The notes: generated from the letters alone by a model not told the origin. A stretch of DNA of 64,000 nt from Prevotella sp. oral taxon 376 (GCF_003043945.1 NZ_PYXG01000002.1:62001-126000); one strand, 5' to 3'. Counted from the first letter of the stretch, positions 29,214 to 38,981 are shown. A program made the numbers and translations.

Positions 29214-29960
29214 ATGAAAAGTGCATTATTATATATATTGTTTTTGTTTCCTGTGCTAGCTCAGGCGCAAATCGGTGAGCATCGAAATGGTTTTTCTGTA
29301 GGTATCAATGGAGGATATGCGCTCAGTAATATTAGTTTTACACCTGAAGTTCCTCAAAAAATGCATGGAGGTATGACCGGGGGGCTATCTTTCCGTTATG
29401 TTTGCGAAAAGTATTTTAAGACGATAGCATCTGTATATGCCGAGATCAACTATGCGTCTATTGGGTGGAAAGAGGACATCCTCACCCGAGAAGACAAGCC
29501 CGTAATAAATGCGATAACGGGTATGGCAGAACAATATAGCCGTACGATTAATTATATTCAAATACCTGTGATGGCTCATCTGGCATGGGGGAAAGAAGAC
29601 CGAGGAATCAATTTCTTCCTCAATCTGGGACCGCAGTTTGGTGTGTATCTTGACGAAAGCACATCAATGAATTTCGATCTTGCTCAGCGGAATATTGCAG
29701 ACAGGGCTACCTCGATAGTGGCGCAGGATACGATGGCTGTAGAAAATAAATTCGACTATGGTATTGCCCTTGGTCTTGGCGCGGAATACAGTATACCCCG
29801 AGCAGGGCATTTTCTTCTTGAGGCGCGTTACTACTATGGATTAGGAAATATCTATGGAGACACCAAGAGGGATTATTTTGGCAGTTCGAATTTCGGAAAC
29901 ATACTCGTTAAATTAACCTATTTGTTTGACATTACGAAGACAAAGAAGAATAATCATTAA
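29214..29960 (+). CDS. outer-membrane beta-barrel protein (PorT-like family)
   Basis: A 248-residue protein with signal peptide ALLYILFLFPVLAQAQ. The rest is made of alternating aromatic strands typical of eight-stranded barrels (FSVGINGGYALSNISF; GGLSFRYV; YIQIPVMAHLAWG; INFFLNLGPQFGVYL; FGNILVKLTYLFDI). The layout matches the outer-membrane-beta-barrel family that includes PorT, though general porin-like members are equally possible. It directly follows the LysM-binding-protein gene, so the two may form a peptidoglycan-to-outer-membrane unit. Confidence 0.8.
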   Translation: MKSALLYILFLFPVLAQAQIGEHRNGFSVGINGGYALSNISFTPEVPQKMHGGMTGGLSFRYVCEKYFKTIASVYAEINYASIGWKEDILTREDKPVINAITGMAEQYSRTINYIQIPVMAHLAWGKEDRGINFFLNLGPQFGVYLDESTSMNFDLAQRNIADRATSIVAQDTMAVENKFDYGIALGLGAEYSIPRAGHFLLEARYYYGLGNIYGDTKRDYFGSSNFGNILVKLTYLFDITKTKKNNH

Positions 29961-29976
29961 CTAAAATCATAATATT

Positions 29977-31533
29977 ATGTTTAAAAATCATCCAACAGGA
30001 CTGATTCCTGCAGCTCTCAGCAATATGGGCGAGCGTTTTGGGTATTACATCATGAATGCCGTTTTACTGCTTTTTCTTTGCTCAAAGTTTGGCTTGAGCG
30101 ATGAAACCAGTGGTATTATCTACTCCGTGTTTTATGCACTCATCTATGTGCTAAGTCTTGTGGGGGGCATTATTGCCGACCGTACACAGAATTATAAGGG
30201 CACAATCATGGCAGGACTTGTCGTCATGGCATCCGGGTATGTATTGCTTTCTTTCCCCATCCTATCTACGGCTGCCAATATCAGCTGGTTGTTGCCATTT
30301 ACCTGTTTCGCTTTGTTGCTTATCGCTTTCGGCAATGGTTTGTTCAAGGGCAATCTGCAGGCAATTGTTGGCCAGATGTACGACAACTTTGAAGCCGAGG
30401 CAGCACGAAAAGGTCCAGAAGCCTTGAAGGCTGTTCAGGGGAAGCGCGATAGCGGTTTCCAGATTTTCTATGTGTTTATTAATATAGGAGGCCTTATAGC
30501 CCCTTTCATTGCTCCTTATCTCCGTCAATGGTGGTTGGGAACTAAGGGACTGCTTTATAACGCGGAGCTTCCGGCTCTTTGTCATAAGTTTATTGAAGGT
30601 AAAGTGATGGGCAACGAGGAAGCTGCCAATCTAACCAAGCTGATGACTGATGTTGGCGGTAATGTGGGCGATATGGCTAATGCTTGTAGCAATTATCTGG
30701 AGGTATTCAATACAGGAGTTCACTATTCATTCATTGCCTCTGTAGTAGCCATGCTTATCTCGCTTACGATTTTTATAGGCTATAAGAAGAAGTTCCCGAT
30801 TCCCGCAAAGAAGTCTGCTTCTGAAACGGTCAACTATACTCCCGAAGAGAAAGTGGCGATGGCTAAGGAAATCAAGCAGCGTATGTATGCCTTATTCGCT
30901 GTACTCGGTATCGCTATCTTCTTCTGGTTCTCATTCCACCAGAACGGGCAGTCTCTTTCTGTTTTTGCCCGTGATTTTGTGAAGACTGACTCTATTGCCC
31001 CTGAAATATGGCAGGCTGTGAATCCATTTTTCGTGATAGTGCTTACACCTATCATCATGTGGATTTTCTCTAAACTGACAGCCGCAGGGCATGCTATCTC
31101 CACCCCGAGAAAGATTGCCTATGGCATGTTTATTGCAGGTTTGGCTTATCTGTTCCTGTCGGTTTACTCTTATGCAAGTGGCTATCCTTCAGGTGAGGAG
31201 TTTAAGGCAATGGATGTTACGGCTAAGGAGGCCCTCAAGGCAGGGCCATGGGTGCTTATCGTTACCTATTTCTTCCTTACCGTTGCAGAGCTCTTTATCT
31301 CCCCGCTTGGCCTAAGCTTTGTCTCCAAGGTGGCTCCCAAGCATTTGCAGGGCGTATGTCAAGGTCTGTGGCTGGGGGCTACGGCCGTTGGCAATCTGCT
31401 TATCTGGATAGGCCCGCTGATGTATAACAAGATGCCTTTGTGGCAGTGCTGGAGCGTATTTCTTGTTGTATGCCTCATTTCAATGGGGGTAATGCTTGGA
31501 ATGGTAAAATGGCTTGAACGGGTTACCCAGTAG
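29977..31533 (+). CDS. POT-family peptide transporter with altered ExxERF motif
   Basis: A 518-residue inner-membrane transporter of the proton-coupled oligopeptide (POT/PTR2) family with about twelve to fourteen spans. Supporting motifs: GERFGYYIMNAVLLLFL at the start of helix 1, GGIIADR after helix 2, FGNGLFKGNLQAIVG, and ISPLGLSFVSKVAP in the last third. The helix 1 motif, normally ExxERFxYY, reads NMGERFGYY: the first Glu, linked to proton coupling in characterised members, is Asn16. Transport may be coupled differently, or the substrate may differ. It sits between an envelope pair and two MFS genes. Confidence 0.88.
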   Translation: MFKNHPTGLIPAALSNMGERFGYYIMNAVLLLFLCSKFGLSDETSGIIYSVFYALIYVLSLVGGIIADRTQNYKGTIMAGLVVMASGYVLLSFPILSTAANISWLLPFTCFALLLIAFGNGLFKGNLQAIVGQMYDNFEAEAARKGPEALKAVQGKRDSGFQIFYVFINIGGLIAPFIAPYLRQWWLGTKGLLYNAELPALCHKFIEGKVMGNEEAANLTKLMTDVGGNVGDMANACSNYLEVFNTGVHYSFIASVVAMLISLTIFIGYKKKFPIPAKKSASETVNYTPEEKVAMAKEIKQRMYALFAVLGIAIFFWFSFHQNGQSLSVFARDFVKTDSIAPEIWQAVNPFFVIVLTPIIMWIFSKLTAAGHAISTPRKIAYGMFIAGLAYLFLSVYSYASGYPSGEEFKAMDVTAKEALKAGPWVLIVTYFFLTVAELFISPLGLSFVSKVAPKHLQGVCQGLWLGATAVGNLLIWIGPLMYNKMPLWQCWSVFLVVCLISMGVMLGMVKWLERVTQ

Positions 31534-31552
31534 AGACTCTCTTAATATAAAA

Positions 31553-31590
31553 ACAGACTCCCTGATATCAAGTGGTATCAGGGAGTCTGT
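31553..31590. terminator. bidirectional terminator between POT and MFS genes
   Basis: A perfect 15-bp stem (ACAGACTCCCTGATA at 31553-31567 with its complement at 31576-31590) and an eight-base loop. It serves the convergent genes that end at 31533 and 31604. Confidence 0.88.
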
Positions 31591-31603
31591 CTTTATGGGG
31601 ATG

Positions 31604-33004
31604 TTATTTCACGCCGATATTTGCCTTCTGTAATCCATAATGCTTTTTCTGGTCCATAAATAGCAGAAGTGCCGCGACAACACTTGCCGCGATTCCGAGA
31701 CCCGTGAAAACCAACATGGGCGCGAGATAGTCCACATGGCCTGTGGCGGGATTTGTATTCTCATCGATAATGTTTCCCACCCACATCGGGACGAGCATTA
31801 ATCCAAGGTTCTGGATATAGTAGATGATGCTGTAGGCTGTTCCCAGCTGTCTTAATGGGACGAGCTTGGGCACGCTGGGCCACATGATGCTGGGCACCAT
31901 GGAAAAAGCTATGCCCACAAGGATCATGATTCCAAGAGCGAATCCGCTTGTAGGGACAAAGGGTAATGCCAGACAGAAGTGTGAAACCGTGATGATGATA
32001 CAACCTATGAGCATCAGCTTTGCGCCATGCCCGATTTTGTCATAGATGCTTCCAAACAGCGGAGTTAGTATCATCGTGCTATACGGAATAGCGGCAACAA
32101 TCCAGCCCGCGGAAGTGTCAGCGACCCCGAACTTGTTAATCAGCAGGTCTGTGGCGAATTTCATAAACGGGCGAATGGAACTATAGAAAAATACGCAGAG
32201 GATGGCAATCAGCCAAAAGCCTGGGTTCTTCAGCACGACGACAAAGTCTCGGAATGAAAAGCTTTCGCCTTTTGCAACTTCTTTCTTCTCATTGGCCTCC
32301 GCATGCTCATAGAGGGAATTGTCAAATTTCTTGTCAATAAAGGCATAGAGAACGAAGAGTGAAAATCCGAACAGCAAGAGAAGTGCCCCGCCTAAGACAG
32401 GCGCGGAAATCCCAAACGACTGTGCAATGAGCGGGCTGAAACTTAAGGCAGAGGTGGTGCCAAGACGGGCTAATGCCACCTGTATGCCCATTGCCGATGC
32501 CAATTCGTAACCCGTAAACCATTTGGTAACGATCTTGGATATGGTTATGCCTGTTATGTCGCATCCCATTCCAAAAAGTCCGAAGCCCAAAGCCGAGACG
32601 AGCACCTGTATCTTGGCGTGTTCAGGAATCAATCCGAATAGCGTGAAAGACAAATCGATGTATAGCTCCGGAGAAATCCTTGTCAGCGCATAATAATTGA
32701 TCAGGGCTCCAAGAAGCATGGTGCCGGTTGCGAGCAAGCCGGTAAATCGGATACCACACCTGTCAAGGATGATACCGCCGAAGAATAACATCAGCAAGAA
32801 GATGTTAAAGATGGAGTAACTGCCGGCATAGAATCCGTACTCAGCTGCCGTCCACCCCATGCCGCCTTCACTGAGGGAAGCCCTGATCTGGGTGGATATT
32901 GGCGACACGATATCCCAGAATACATACCCCATCATCATAACGATGGCTACGAGAATAAGTACGGTCCATCTCTTGATGGGGGAGTCATTAGGCCTGGTTT
33001 TCAT
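31604..33004 (-). CDS. MFS transporter, MFSD1-like
   Basis: A 466-residue major facilitator with twelve spans. Motif A-like GGIILDRCGIRFTGLL follows helix 2, and SIMWPSVPKLVPLRQLGTAYS lies in the second half. It is a clear paralogue of the gene at 33219-34838 (shared ...GIILDxxGxRFTxLL..., ...ITxSxxxxKWFxGxExAxAMG..., ...SLWPSVPKLV... patterns). Neighbouring peptidases and the POT transporter suggest peptide or amino-acid uptake, in line with the dipeptide role reported for animal MFSD1; that is inference. Array D of palindromes lies just upstream, separating it from its paralogue. Confidence 0.8.
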   Translation of the reverse strand: MKTRPNDSPIKRWTVLILVAIVMMMGYVFWDIVSPISTQIRASLSEGGMGWTAAEYGFYAGSYSIFNIFLLMLFFGGIILDRCGIRFTGLLATGTMLLGALINYYALTRISPELYIDLSFTLFGLIPEHAKIQVLVSALGFGLFGMGCDITGITISKIVTKWFTGYELASAMGIQVALARLGTTSALSFSPLIAQSFGISAPVLGGALLLLFGFSLFVLYAFIDKKFDNSLYEHAEANEKKEVAKGESFSFRDFVVVLKNPGFWLIAILCVFFYSSIRPFMKFATDLLINKFGVADTSAGWIVAAIPYSTMILTPLFGSIYDKIGHGAKLMLIGCIIITVSHFCLALPFVPTSGFALGIMILVGIAFSMVPSIMWPSVPKLVPLRQLGTAYSIIYYIQNLGLMLVPMWVGNIIDENTNPATGHVDYLAPMLVFTGLGIAASVVAALLLFMDQKKHYGLQKANIGVK

Positions 33005-33060
33005 GCAAAATTTAACCTGATTGGTAATAAGGGGGATGTGCCAGGAGGTCTGTGGACGGT

Positions 33061-33148
33061 GTTACAAACGGCGTGTAACCCTGTTACCAATTGTTTGTAA
33101 CGACATTACAAGCGGCGTGTAACCCTGTTATCGGCAGCTGCTAATTCT
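33061..33148. repeat. Array D: four 22-bp phased palindromes inside a larger inverted repeat
   Basis: Units start at 33061, 33083, 33105 and 33127, each 19+3 (GTTACAAACGGCGTGTAAC, GTTACCAATTGTTTGTAAC, ATTACAAGCGGCGTGTAAC, GTTATCGGCAGCTGCTAAT). The words are close to array A 26 kb away. The array is flanked by a perfect 12-bp inverted repeat, GGGGATGTGCCA at 33032-33043 and TGGCACATCCCC at 33161-33172, with further partial pairing outside. Confidence 0.88.
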
Positions 33149-33218
33149 ATCAAAGACCCTTGGCACATCCCCTTGTTATTATTCGGAAGAGAGTGTTCTG
33201 TTCTAATTGTGCGATGAA

Positions 33219-34838
33219 CTACTTAATGTTCGGCTCTTCGAGGCCAAGTTCCTTCTTTTTGTCCACGGCCTTGAGAATCAGCCCGATAATCAATGCGGCG
33301 ACGCCAAGGCTGGCAAGCATGATCAAGGGAGCCGTGTAGTCGAGCTGAGTAGCATCCGTTACGCCCGGATTGGTCTTGTCCAAGACTTTGCCAATCAATA
33401 GCGGGAATAGCCACAGGCCTATATTCTGAATCCAGAAGATAAGGGCATAGGCCGACCCGATTACCTTCGCGTCTACGAGTTTAGGCACGCTTGGCCACAA
33501 GGAGGCGGGAACCAGCGAGAACGATGCGCCAAGTACCAAGATCGTCAGATAGGCGACGACAACACCACCGATTTGGCTGCCTTTGAAAGCCGGCAGGACA
33601 AAAGCGAATGTGAGATGGCACGCAATTAACAACAGCGAGCCTAATACGAGCATGGAGGCCGCCTTGCCTTTATGATCGACATAGTTGCCGAGAATCGGAG
33701 TAATGCCTACGGCGAGCAAGGGGAATACTGCAAAAATGGATTCTGCCGACTGGCGCATGTAGCCCATATAGCAATAGGTGATGAGTGCCAGGACCGAAAG
33801 ACACAGTATGCTGTACTTCGTCGTCTTGTTTTTCATGAAGTTAAACATGAAAGCTGTTGCCGCCACGACGAGCATGATTACATACTGGATAATAGTTATA
33901 GAGGTGGAATTCCAGAAAGAATCCGCGGGTATTTCCGTGAATGTAAGGTTGCATTGCAGCATGTTTACGGCATATTTCTGGAAGGGGAATATGGCCGAAT
34001 AGTAAAGCACGCAGAGCAGGGAGACCAGCCAGAACCCGCTGCTGGTGAGAATCTGGCCGATATCGCTGATTTTAAACGGCCCGTCTTTCTCTTCGGCCTC
34101 GCCGGTCTGGGCGTCCAGTTTCTTGTCCATGAAGAAGTAGACAATAAACATGATCAGGGCTATGCACAACAAGACGACACCGAATGCTACAGAGCGGGAT
34201 ACATCGATGTTACCGCCCAGCTTAGCGAAGAAGGGTGAGAATATCATGCAGGTGGCTACGCCCAGACGGGCCAACGCCATCTCTGAGCCCATGGCCAACG
34301 CCATTTCGCGGCCCTTGAACCATTTGACAATTCCGCGGGATACCGTGATGCCTCCCATCTCTACACCGCAGCCGAAAATCATAAACCCGCAGGCTGCGAG
34401 CTTGGCGGAAGCAGGCATGCCCTCATAGAACGGAGAGACCCCCAGCTGCTCGAATACGGGAATATGGTTGAGATTGTCTGTAAACCAGGCCTCAAGTCCG
34501 CTGCCTATAAAGCTGTCGCTGATGGCATAATACTTGATGAGTGCCCCTGCGAGCATCACCGCGCCGGAAAGCAGGGCCGTAAAGCGCACGCCCATCTTGT
34601 CGAGGATAATGCCTGCGAAGATCAGGAAGAACACAAAGACATTCAGAAATGTTTCCGCCCCTTGCATCGTGCCAAATGCCGTAGAGCTCCACCCACGCTC
34701 ACTCAGCATCAGGTCTTTGATGGGAGAGAGTATATCCATAAAGATGTAGGCACAAAACATTGCCAATGCCAGAAGGAGGAGGGCCGTCCAACGCAGGGCC
34801 GCCGAGTCTCTCAGTGTTTTTTTAATTTGTTCAGTCAT
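33219..34838 (-). CDS. MFS transporter, MFSD1-like, paralogue of the next gene
   Basis: A 539-residue major facilitator. Compared with its neighbour at 31604-33004 it has about 70 extra residues, chiefly in the central half (around SFWNSTSITIIQYVIMLVV and FMKNKTTKYSILCLSVLALI), giving probably two more spans. Shared motifs: AGIILDKMGVRFTALLSG, GGITVSRGIVKWFKGREMALAMG, PASLWPSVPKLVDAKVIGSAYA. The start at 34838 is preferred: the upstream in-frame ATG (34901) would add a charged leader that overlaps the S9 peptidase stop. Likely cotranscribed with the peptidase 47 bases upstream. Confidence 0.8.
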   Translation of the reverse strand: MTEQIKKTLRDSAALRWTALLLLALAMFCAYIFMDILSPIKDLMLSERGWSSTAFGTMQGAETFLNVFVFFLIFAGIILDKMGVRFTALLSGAVMLAGALIKYYAISDSFIGSGLEAWFTDNLNHIPVFEQLGVSPFYEGMPASAKLAACGFMIFGCGVEMGGITVSRGIVKWFKGREMALAMGSEMALARLGVATCMIFSPFFAKLGGNIDVSRSVAFGVVLLCIALIMFIVYFFMDKKLDAQTGEAEEKDGPFKISDIGQILTSSGFWLVSLLCVLYYSAIFPFQKYAVNMLQCNLTFTEIPADSFWNSTSITIIQYVIMLVVAATAFMFNFMKNKTTKYSILCLSVLALITYCYMGYMRQSAESIFAVFPLLAVGITPILGNYVDHKGKAASMLVLGSLLLIACHLTFAFVLPAFKGSQIGGVVVAYLTILVLGASFSLVPASLWPSVPKLVDAKVIGSAYALIFWIQNIGLWLFPLLIGKVLDKTNPGVTDATQLDYTAPLIMLASLGVAALIIGLILKAVDKKKELGLEEPNIK

Positions 34839-34885
34839 ATTTATATGTTTTATTCTCTCAAACGATGAGTCCTTGTCCTTGCAAT

Positions 34886-37057
34886 CTATTTCTTCAGCCA
34901 ACGGTCAAGCCAGTTGAAGAATGTGCGCTGCCACAGGATGCCGTTCTGGGGCTTTAACACCCAGTGGTTCTCGTCCGGATAGATGAGGAGTTCGGCAGGA
35001 ATGCCTCTCATGCGGGCGGCATTAAAGGCTCCGAAGCCTTGATTGGCATTGATACGGTAATCCTTTTCCCCATGAATGCACAGGATAGGGGTGTCCCACT
35101 TGTCGACAGCCTTGTGAGGAGAGTTCTCATAGGTGCGCCTTGCTGCCTCGGTCAGGTCTTTGTTCCAATAGGCATCGTCGTATTCCCAATTGGAGAACCA
35201 CGCCTCTTCTGTATCAGTATACATCGATTCGAGGTTGAACGCACCGTCGTGGGCGATAAAGCATTTGAAGCGCTTGTCATGATGTCCGGCAAGATAATAG
35301 ACCGAGAAGCCGCCGAAAGAGGCACCCACCGCCCCCAGGCGATCCTTGTCAATGAACGGGAGGTTTGCGGCAGCATCGTCAATGGCCGACAGATAGTCGT
35401 TCATGCACTGTCCGGTCCAGTCTTGGCTGACGGCTTCGTTCCATTCCATTCCGAATCCCGGAAGACCTCTGCGGTTGGGGGCGACTACCACATAGCCGTG
35501 TGCCGCCATGATCGACATGTTCCAACGATAGCTCCAGAACTGTGAGACAGGGCTTTGCGGTCCGCCTTCGCAGAAGAGCAGGGCCGGATATTTCTTATTT
35601 GCGTCAAAATGGGGCGGGAGGATAATCCAGACGAGTTCCTGCTTCCCGTCTGTCGTCTTAACCCAGCGTTGCTGTATGGCAGGAGTTGCGAGCTGGTCAA
35701 AAATGTGTTTGTTCTCATCCGTAATCTGTATGACCTCCGATTTCTTTTCTTTCTTATTGGGCGTTAACACAAAGAGATCATCCGGGTGCAGATATGAATG
35801 GCGGGCAACAAGCAGCTGCTTGGTGTTACCTAATACTTGTACGGAGCCATAGTCATACCAGCCGTCAGTGAGTTGTTTTACTTCGCCATTCAGGTTGGTC
35901 CGGTAAACCATTTCCACCGCATGCCATACTCCTATGAAATATAAAGACTTGGAATCGTTGTCCCAGCAGTAGTCGTCGACATTGGAATCGAAACTCTCCG
36001 TTACATATTTCTTTTCTCCGGTAGACAGGTTATAGATACACAGGCGGTTGCGATCGCTCTCGTATCCATTGCGGGCCATGCTCTGCCAGGCTATATATTG
36101 GCCATCGGGCGAGAACTTGGGATTGACATCATAGCCCACATTCATATCACCATGCTGGTGATTTACGGCCTGATTCCGCATGCTCTTGGTGGGATTGATC
36201 TCTGGCTCGACATAGTTTTCCGGCTTGCAAAGATTCCTCGTGGTCTTGGTTTCTATATCATATAGGTAAATGTCAGCATCCGTGGATATGGCGTAGTCGA
36301 CACCGGTCTTCTTCCTGCAGGTGTATGCCACTTGTTTGGAATCTCTGCTCCAATCAAGCTGTTCTATACCTCCGAATGGAGCCATGGGGGATTCATAAGG
36401 CTCTCCATCAAGGATATCGGTTCCATCGCCGACATTGCTTCCTGAAACCTCGGCAATAAAGGGATGCGATACCGATTCTACATAATGATCCCAATGGCGG
36501 TAGTTGAGGTCGGTAACGACTCTGCCCGTTGCTTTCGGGAGGTCTTCCGGATTCTTTTGGATGGATTGATGGTATTCCAGACTTTTGATAAGAAGCGCCC
36601 GTTTTCCATCGGGAGAGAACTTGAAACCCTCAATGTCAATCTTGGAGGAGGAGAGTTTTACTCTGTCGGTTCCGTCCGGATTCATCTTCCAGAGCTGTCC
36701 TCCGCGGAGGAAGGCAATCTTTTGCCCGCCTTCAATCCATGCGGCATCTGTCTCGTTCTCTGCGTCTGCAGTAAGCTGTGTCGGCTTGGCAATTTGTTTC
36801 CCAGTCTTAGTTGACTGGACGAAAAGCATGGTATGGCTTCTGTTTTCCTTTACGCTGTAATAGGAAACCTGATAGACCACCTGTTTCCCATCTGGCGAAA
36901 CTTGTGCCCCGCCAATTCTTCCCATTGCCCACAAAGCTTCCGGAGACATAAGGTCCGACGAGAGCTTAATGTTGTTTTTGCCTATCATTGTCTGTGCTTG
37001 CATGCTGTTGCAGCCCAATGTGAGAACCGCAAACAGCGTTATAATTTTATTTGCCAT
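34886..37057 (-). CDS. S9 family prolyl-oligopeptidase-type peptidase (DPP-like), exported
   Basis: A 723-residue serine peptidase. A signal peptide (KIITLFAVLTLGCNSMQAQ; a Cys is present but the lipobox is not convincing) is followed by a seven-bladed propeller (repeated SPDGK motifs at about residues 40, 155 and 345) and an alpha/beta-hydrolase domain. The catalytic Ser580 lies in GASFGGFS, with the Asp in HGEKDYRI and His in DENHWV. Layout and motifs fit dipeptidyl-peptidase 5-like enzymes. Two transporters follow in the same direction, so it may produce dipeptides for uptake. I start at ATG 37057; eleven bases overlap the yidC end. Confidence 0.88.
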   Translation of the reverse strand: MANKIITLFAVLTLGCNSMQAQTMIGKNNIKLSSDLMSPEALWAMGRIGGAQVSPDGKQVVYQVSYYSVKENRSHTMLFVQSTKTGKQIAKPTQLTADAENETDAAWIEGGQKIAFLRGGQLWKMNPDGTDRVKLSSSKIDIEGFKFSPDGKRALLIKSLEYHQSIQKNPEDLPKATGRVVTDLNYRHWDHYVESVSHPFIAEVSGSNVGDGTDILDGEPYESPMAPFGGIEQLDWSRDSKQVAYTCRKKTGVDYAISTDADIYLYDIETKTTRNLCKPENYVEPEINPTKSMRNQAVNHQHGDMNVGYDVNPKFSPDGQYIAWQSMARNGYESDRNRLCIYNLSTGEKKYVTESFDSNVDDYCWDNDSKSLYFIGVWHAVEMVYRTNLNGEVKQLTDGWYDYGSVQVLGNTKQLLVARHSYLHPDDLFVLTPNKKEKKSEVIQITDENKHIFDQLATPAIQQRWVKTTDGKQELVWIILPPHFDANKKYPALLFCEGGPQSPVSQFWSYRWNMSIMAAHGYVVVAPNRRGLPGFGMEWNEAVSQDWTGQCMNDYLSAIDDAAANLPFIDKDRLGAVGASFGGFSVYYLAGHHDKRFKCFIAHDGAFNLESMYTDTEEAWFSNWEYDDAYWNKDLTEAARRTYENSPHKAVDKWDTPILCIHGEKDYRINANQGFGAFNAARMRGIPAELLIYPDENHWVLKPQNGILWQRTFFNWLDRWLKK

Positions 37058-38978
37058 AAAGCTTGTTCTTTTTGCGTTCGAGTTCCTCTCTTTTCTTCTG
37101 CATGTCAAGCTGCTGTTGCTGCATGGCCTGCATTCTCGCCGCGAGTCCCTTCATCTTCTGTGGATTGTTCTGGTTTTCCTTATATTTAGTCTCTAAGATA
37201 GCCAGCAGTTTTTCGTCATTTGTTGTTTTGCGAAGAATCCACATGATAGCGGCACTGAAGAAAAGACTTATGAAATAATAGAAGTTGAGGCCGGAAGAAT
37301 AATCATTGAAGATGAAGAAGAACATCAAGGGCATTAAATACATCATCCATTGCATCATCTTCATCTGGTCAGCCTGAGCACCAACCATCTGGTCTTTTTG
37401 CTGCCGCATTGTCATCCAAGAATAAAGAATTTGGGCAATGCAGAAAAGAATGCAGGTAAGACTTAGATGGTCTCCAATCAGCGGAATATTCTTTCCCCAC
37501 TCGAAAACAGGGTCGTAAGTGCTCAGATCCGTCATCCACAGGAAGCTTTGTCCGCGCAGTTGGATTGCGTTAGGCACAAAGTTGAACATGGCAATCCAGA
37601 TTGGCATCTGAATCAGCATGGGCAGACAACCGCTTAATGGCGAAACTCCATATTTGGCATATTCACTCATCATTGCTTGTTGTTTCTGCATCTGATCTTC
37701 GGGCTTGTTATATTGACTTGTCGCCTCATCGAGTTTCGGCTTCAAGACGCGCATTTTGGCAGAGCTCATGTAGCTCTTCTTGACCATTGGGTAGGTGATG
37801 GCCTTGAGCAACAGCGTGATTAGAATGAGCACAACGCCCATCGGGAAAATCCTGCTTAACCAGTCAAAAACATAGATGGTAAACCAGCGGTTGATGATGC
37901 GGAACAATGGCCAGCCCAGATAAACCAGGCGTTGCATTTGTAAGTCTTTCCCAAATGTGCTTTCGTTTTCAATCTTTTGCAGTAGGCGGAAATCGTTGGG
38001 ACCGTAATAGAAATCAAATTCAGACGGAATCTTTCCGCTCGGATCGAAGAAGGCATTCATCTTGGCCCGATAGCTCTTTAAATACCCTGATTCCTTTTCT
38101 TGCGGAATTGATGTCATGAGCGACTTTTCTGCAAAGTCGTTCTTGGCTATCATTACTGCCGAGAAGAATTGGTTCTTAAACGCAACCCAGTCAATTTTAT
38201 CATCAATCACCTCGTCAACTTTCTCTGATGTCTCACTTAGGTAATCAGTACCGCCGGCAGCCTTATGATAGGTGAGGGTAGCATAGCGGTTTTCAAATGT
38301 AAACCCTTTTTCCTGCTGACGACATTTGTCATACCAGTCTACAAACATCATCGATGTGCTCGGAGCAAACAAATCGCCCATATTGTTAATGCTCATCTTC
38401 ATATGAAGCATGTAGTCTTTGCCGAGCACATATTTTAGTTGGATTGTTTTATCGGTACCAGTTTTGGCAGTAAAGAGAACCGTCGTATCTGTTACTTCTG
38501 ATGGCTGGAAGAACAAATCTTGTGTAGATATGTTGGCTTCCTTTGTCGCAAAGGTATAATTCAGGGATTGTTCTTTCTCATCGAAAAGGGTTACATCCAT
38601 TTTGTCATCATCATTACTTTTTGTCTTGATGGTTTTCTCATGGGAAATATAGTTCTTGATGATGGCTTTTTCAACTGTAGCCCCCTTCGTGCTTAAGGTA
38701 AGTTCCACTTTCCCATTCTTGAGAACAATGTCTTGGGCAGTCCCTTTCAGTGCATGATGAAAAAGCGCGGTGGTATCTTCTTCTACTTTTTCTCTGGTCT
38801 TTTGCTGCTGTTTCGCTTTGAACTGTGCTGTCTTCTCAGCTTGAGCTTTTGCTGCTTTTTCTTTTGCCAACTGTTCCTGTTGCGCTTTGACTTCTTCTTC
38901 GGAAGGCTGGTTCCACCAGCTGAATCCTATCAGTATTACGGCTATCAGAATGATGCCGATAATCGTATTTTTGTCCAT
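37047..38978 (-). CDS. yidC: membrane protein insertase YidC
   Basis: Inserts proteins into the inner membrane, alone or with Sec. The 643-residue protein has the N-terminal anchor (NTIIGIILIAVILIGFSWW), a charged helical stretch, the large periplasmic beta domain (about residues 75-350), and the five-span insertase core: GVVLILITLLLKAITYPM, SGCLPMLIQMPIWIAMFNFV, and the last spans. The positively charged tail (KKREELERKKNKLYGK) helps contact ribosomes in related proteins. It follows pyrG after three bases and overlaps the peptidase start. Confidence 0.95.
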   Translation of the reverse strand: MDKNTIIGIILIAVILIGFSWWNQPSEEEVKAQQEQLAKEKAAKAQAEKTAQFKAKQQQKTREKVEEDTTALFHHALKGTAQDIVLKNGKVELTLSTKGATVEKAIIKNYISHEKTIKTKSNDDDKMDVTLFDEKEQSLNYTFATKEANISTQDLFFQPSEVTDTTVLFTAKTGTDKTIQLKYVLGKDYMLHMKMSINNMGDLFAPSTSMMFVDWYDKCRQQEKGFTFENRYATLTYHKAAGGTDYLSETSEKVDEVIDDKIDWVAFKNQFFSAVMIAKNDFAEKSLMTSIPQEKESGYLKSYRAKMNAFFDPSGKIPSEFDFYYGPNDFRLLQKIENESTFGKDLQMQRLVYLGWPLFRIINRWFTIYVFDWLSRIFPMGVVLILITLLLKAITYPMVKKSYMSSAKMRVLKPKLDEATSQYNKPEDQMQKQQAMMSEYAKYGVSPLSGCLPMLIQMPIWIAMFNFVPNAIQLRGQSFLWMTDLSTYDPVFEWGKNIPLIGDHLSLTCILFCIAQILYSWMTMRQQKDQMVGAQADQMKMMQWMMYLMPLMFFFIFNDYSSGLNFYYFISLFFSAAIMWILRKTTNDEKLLAILETKYKENQNNPQKMKGLAARMQAMQQQQLDMQKKREELERKKNKLYGK

Positions 38979-38981
38979 ATC

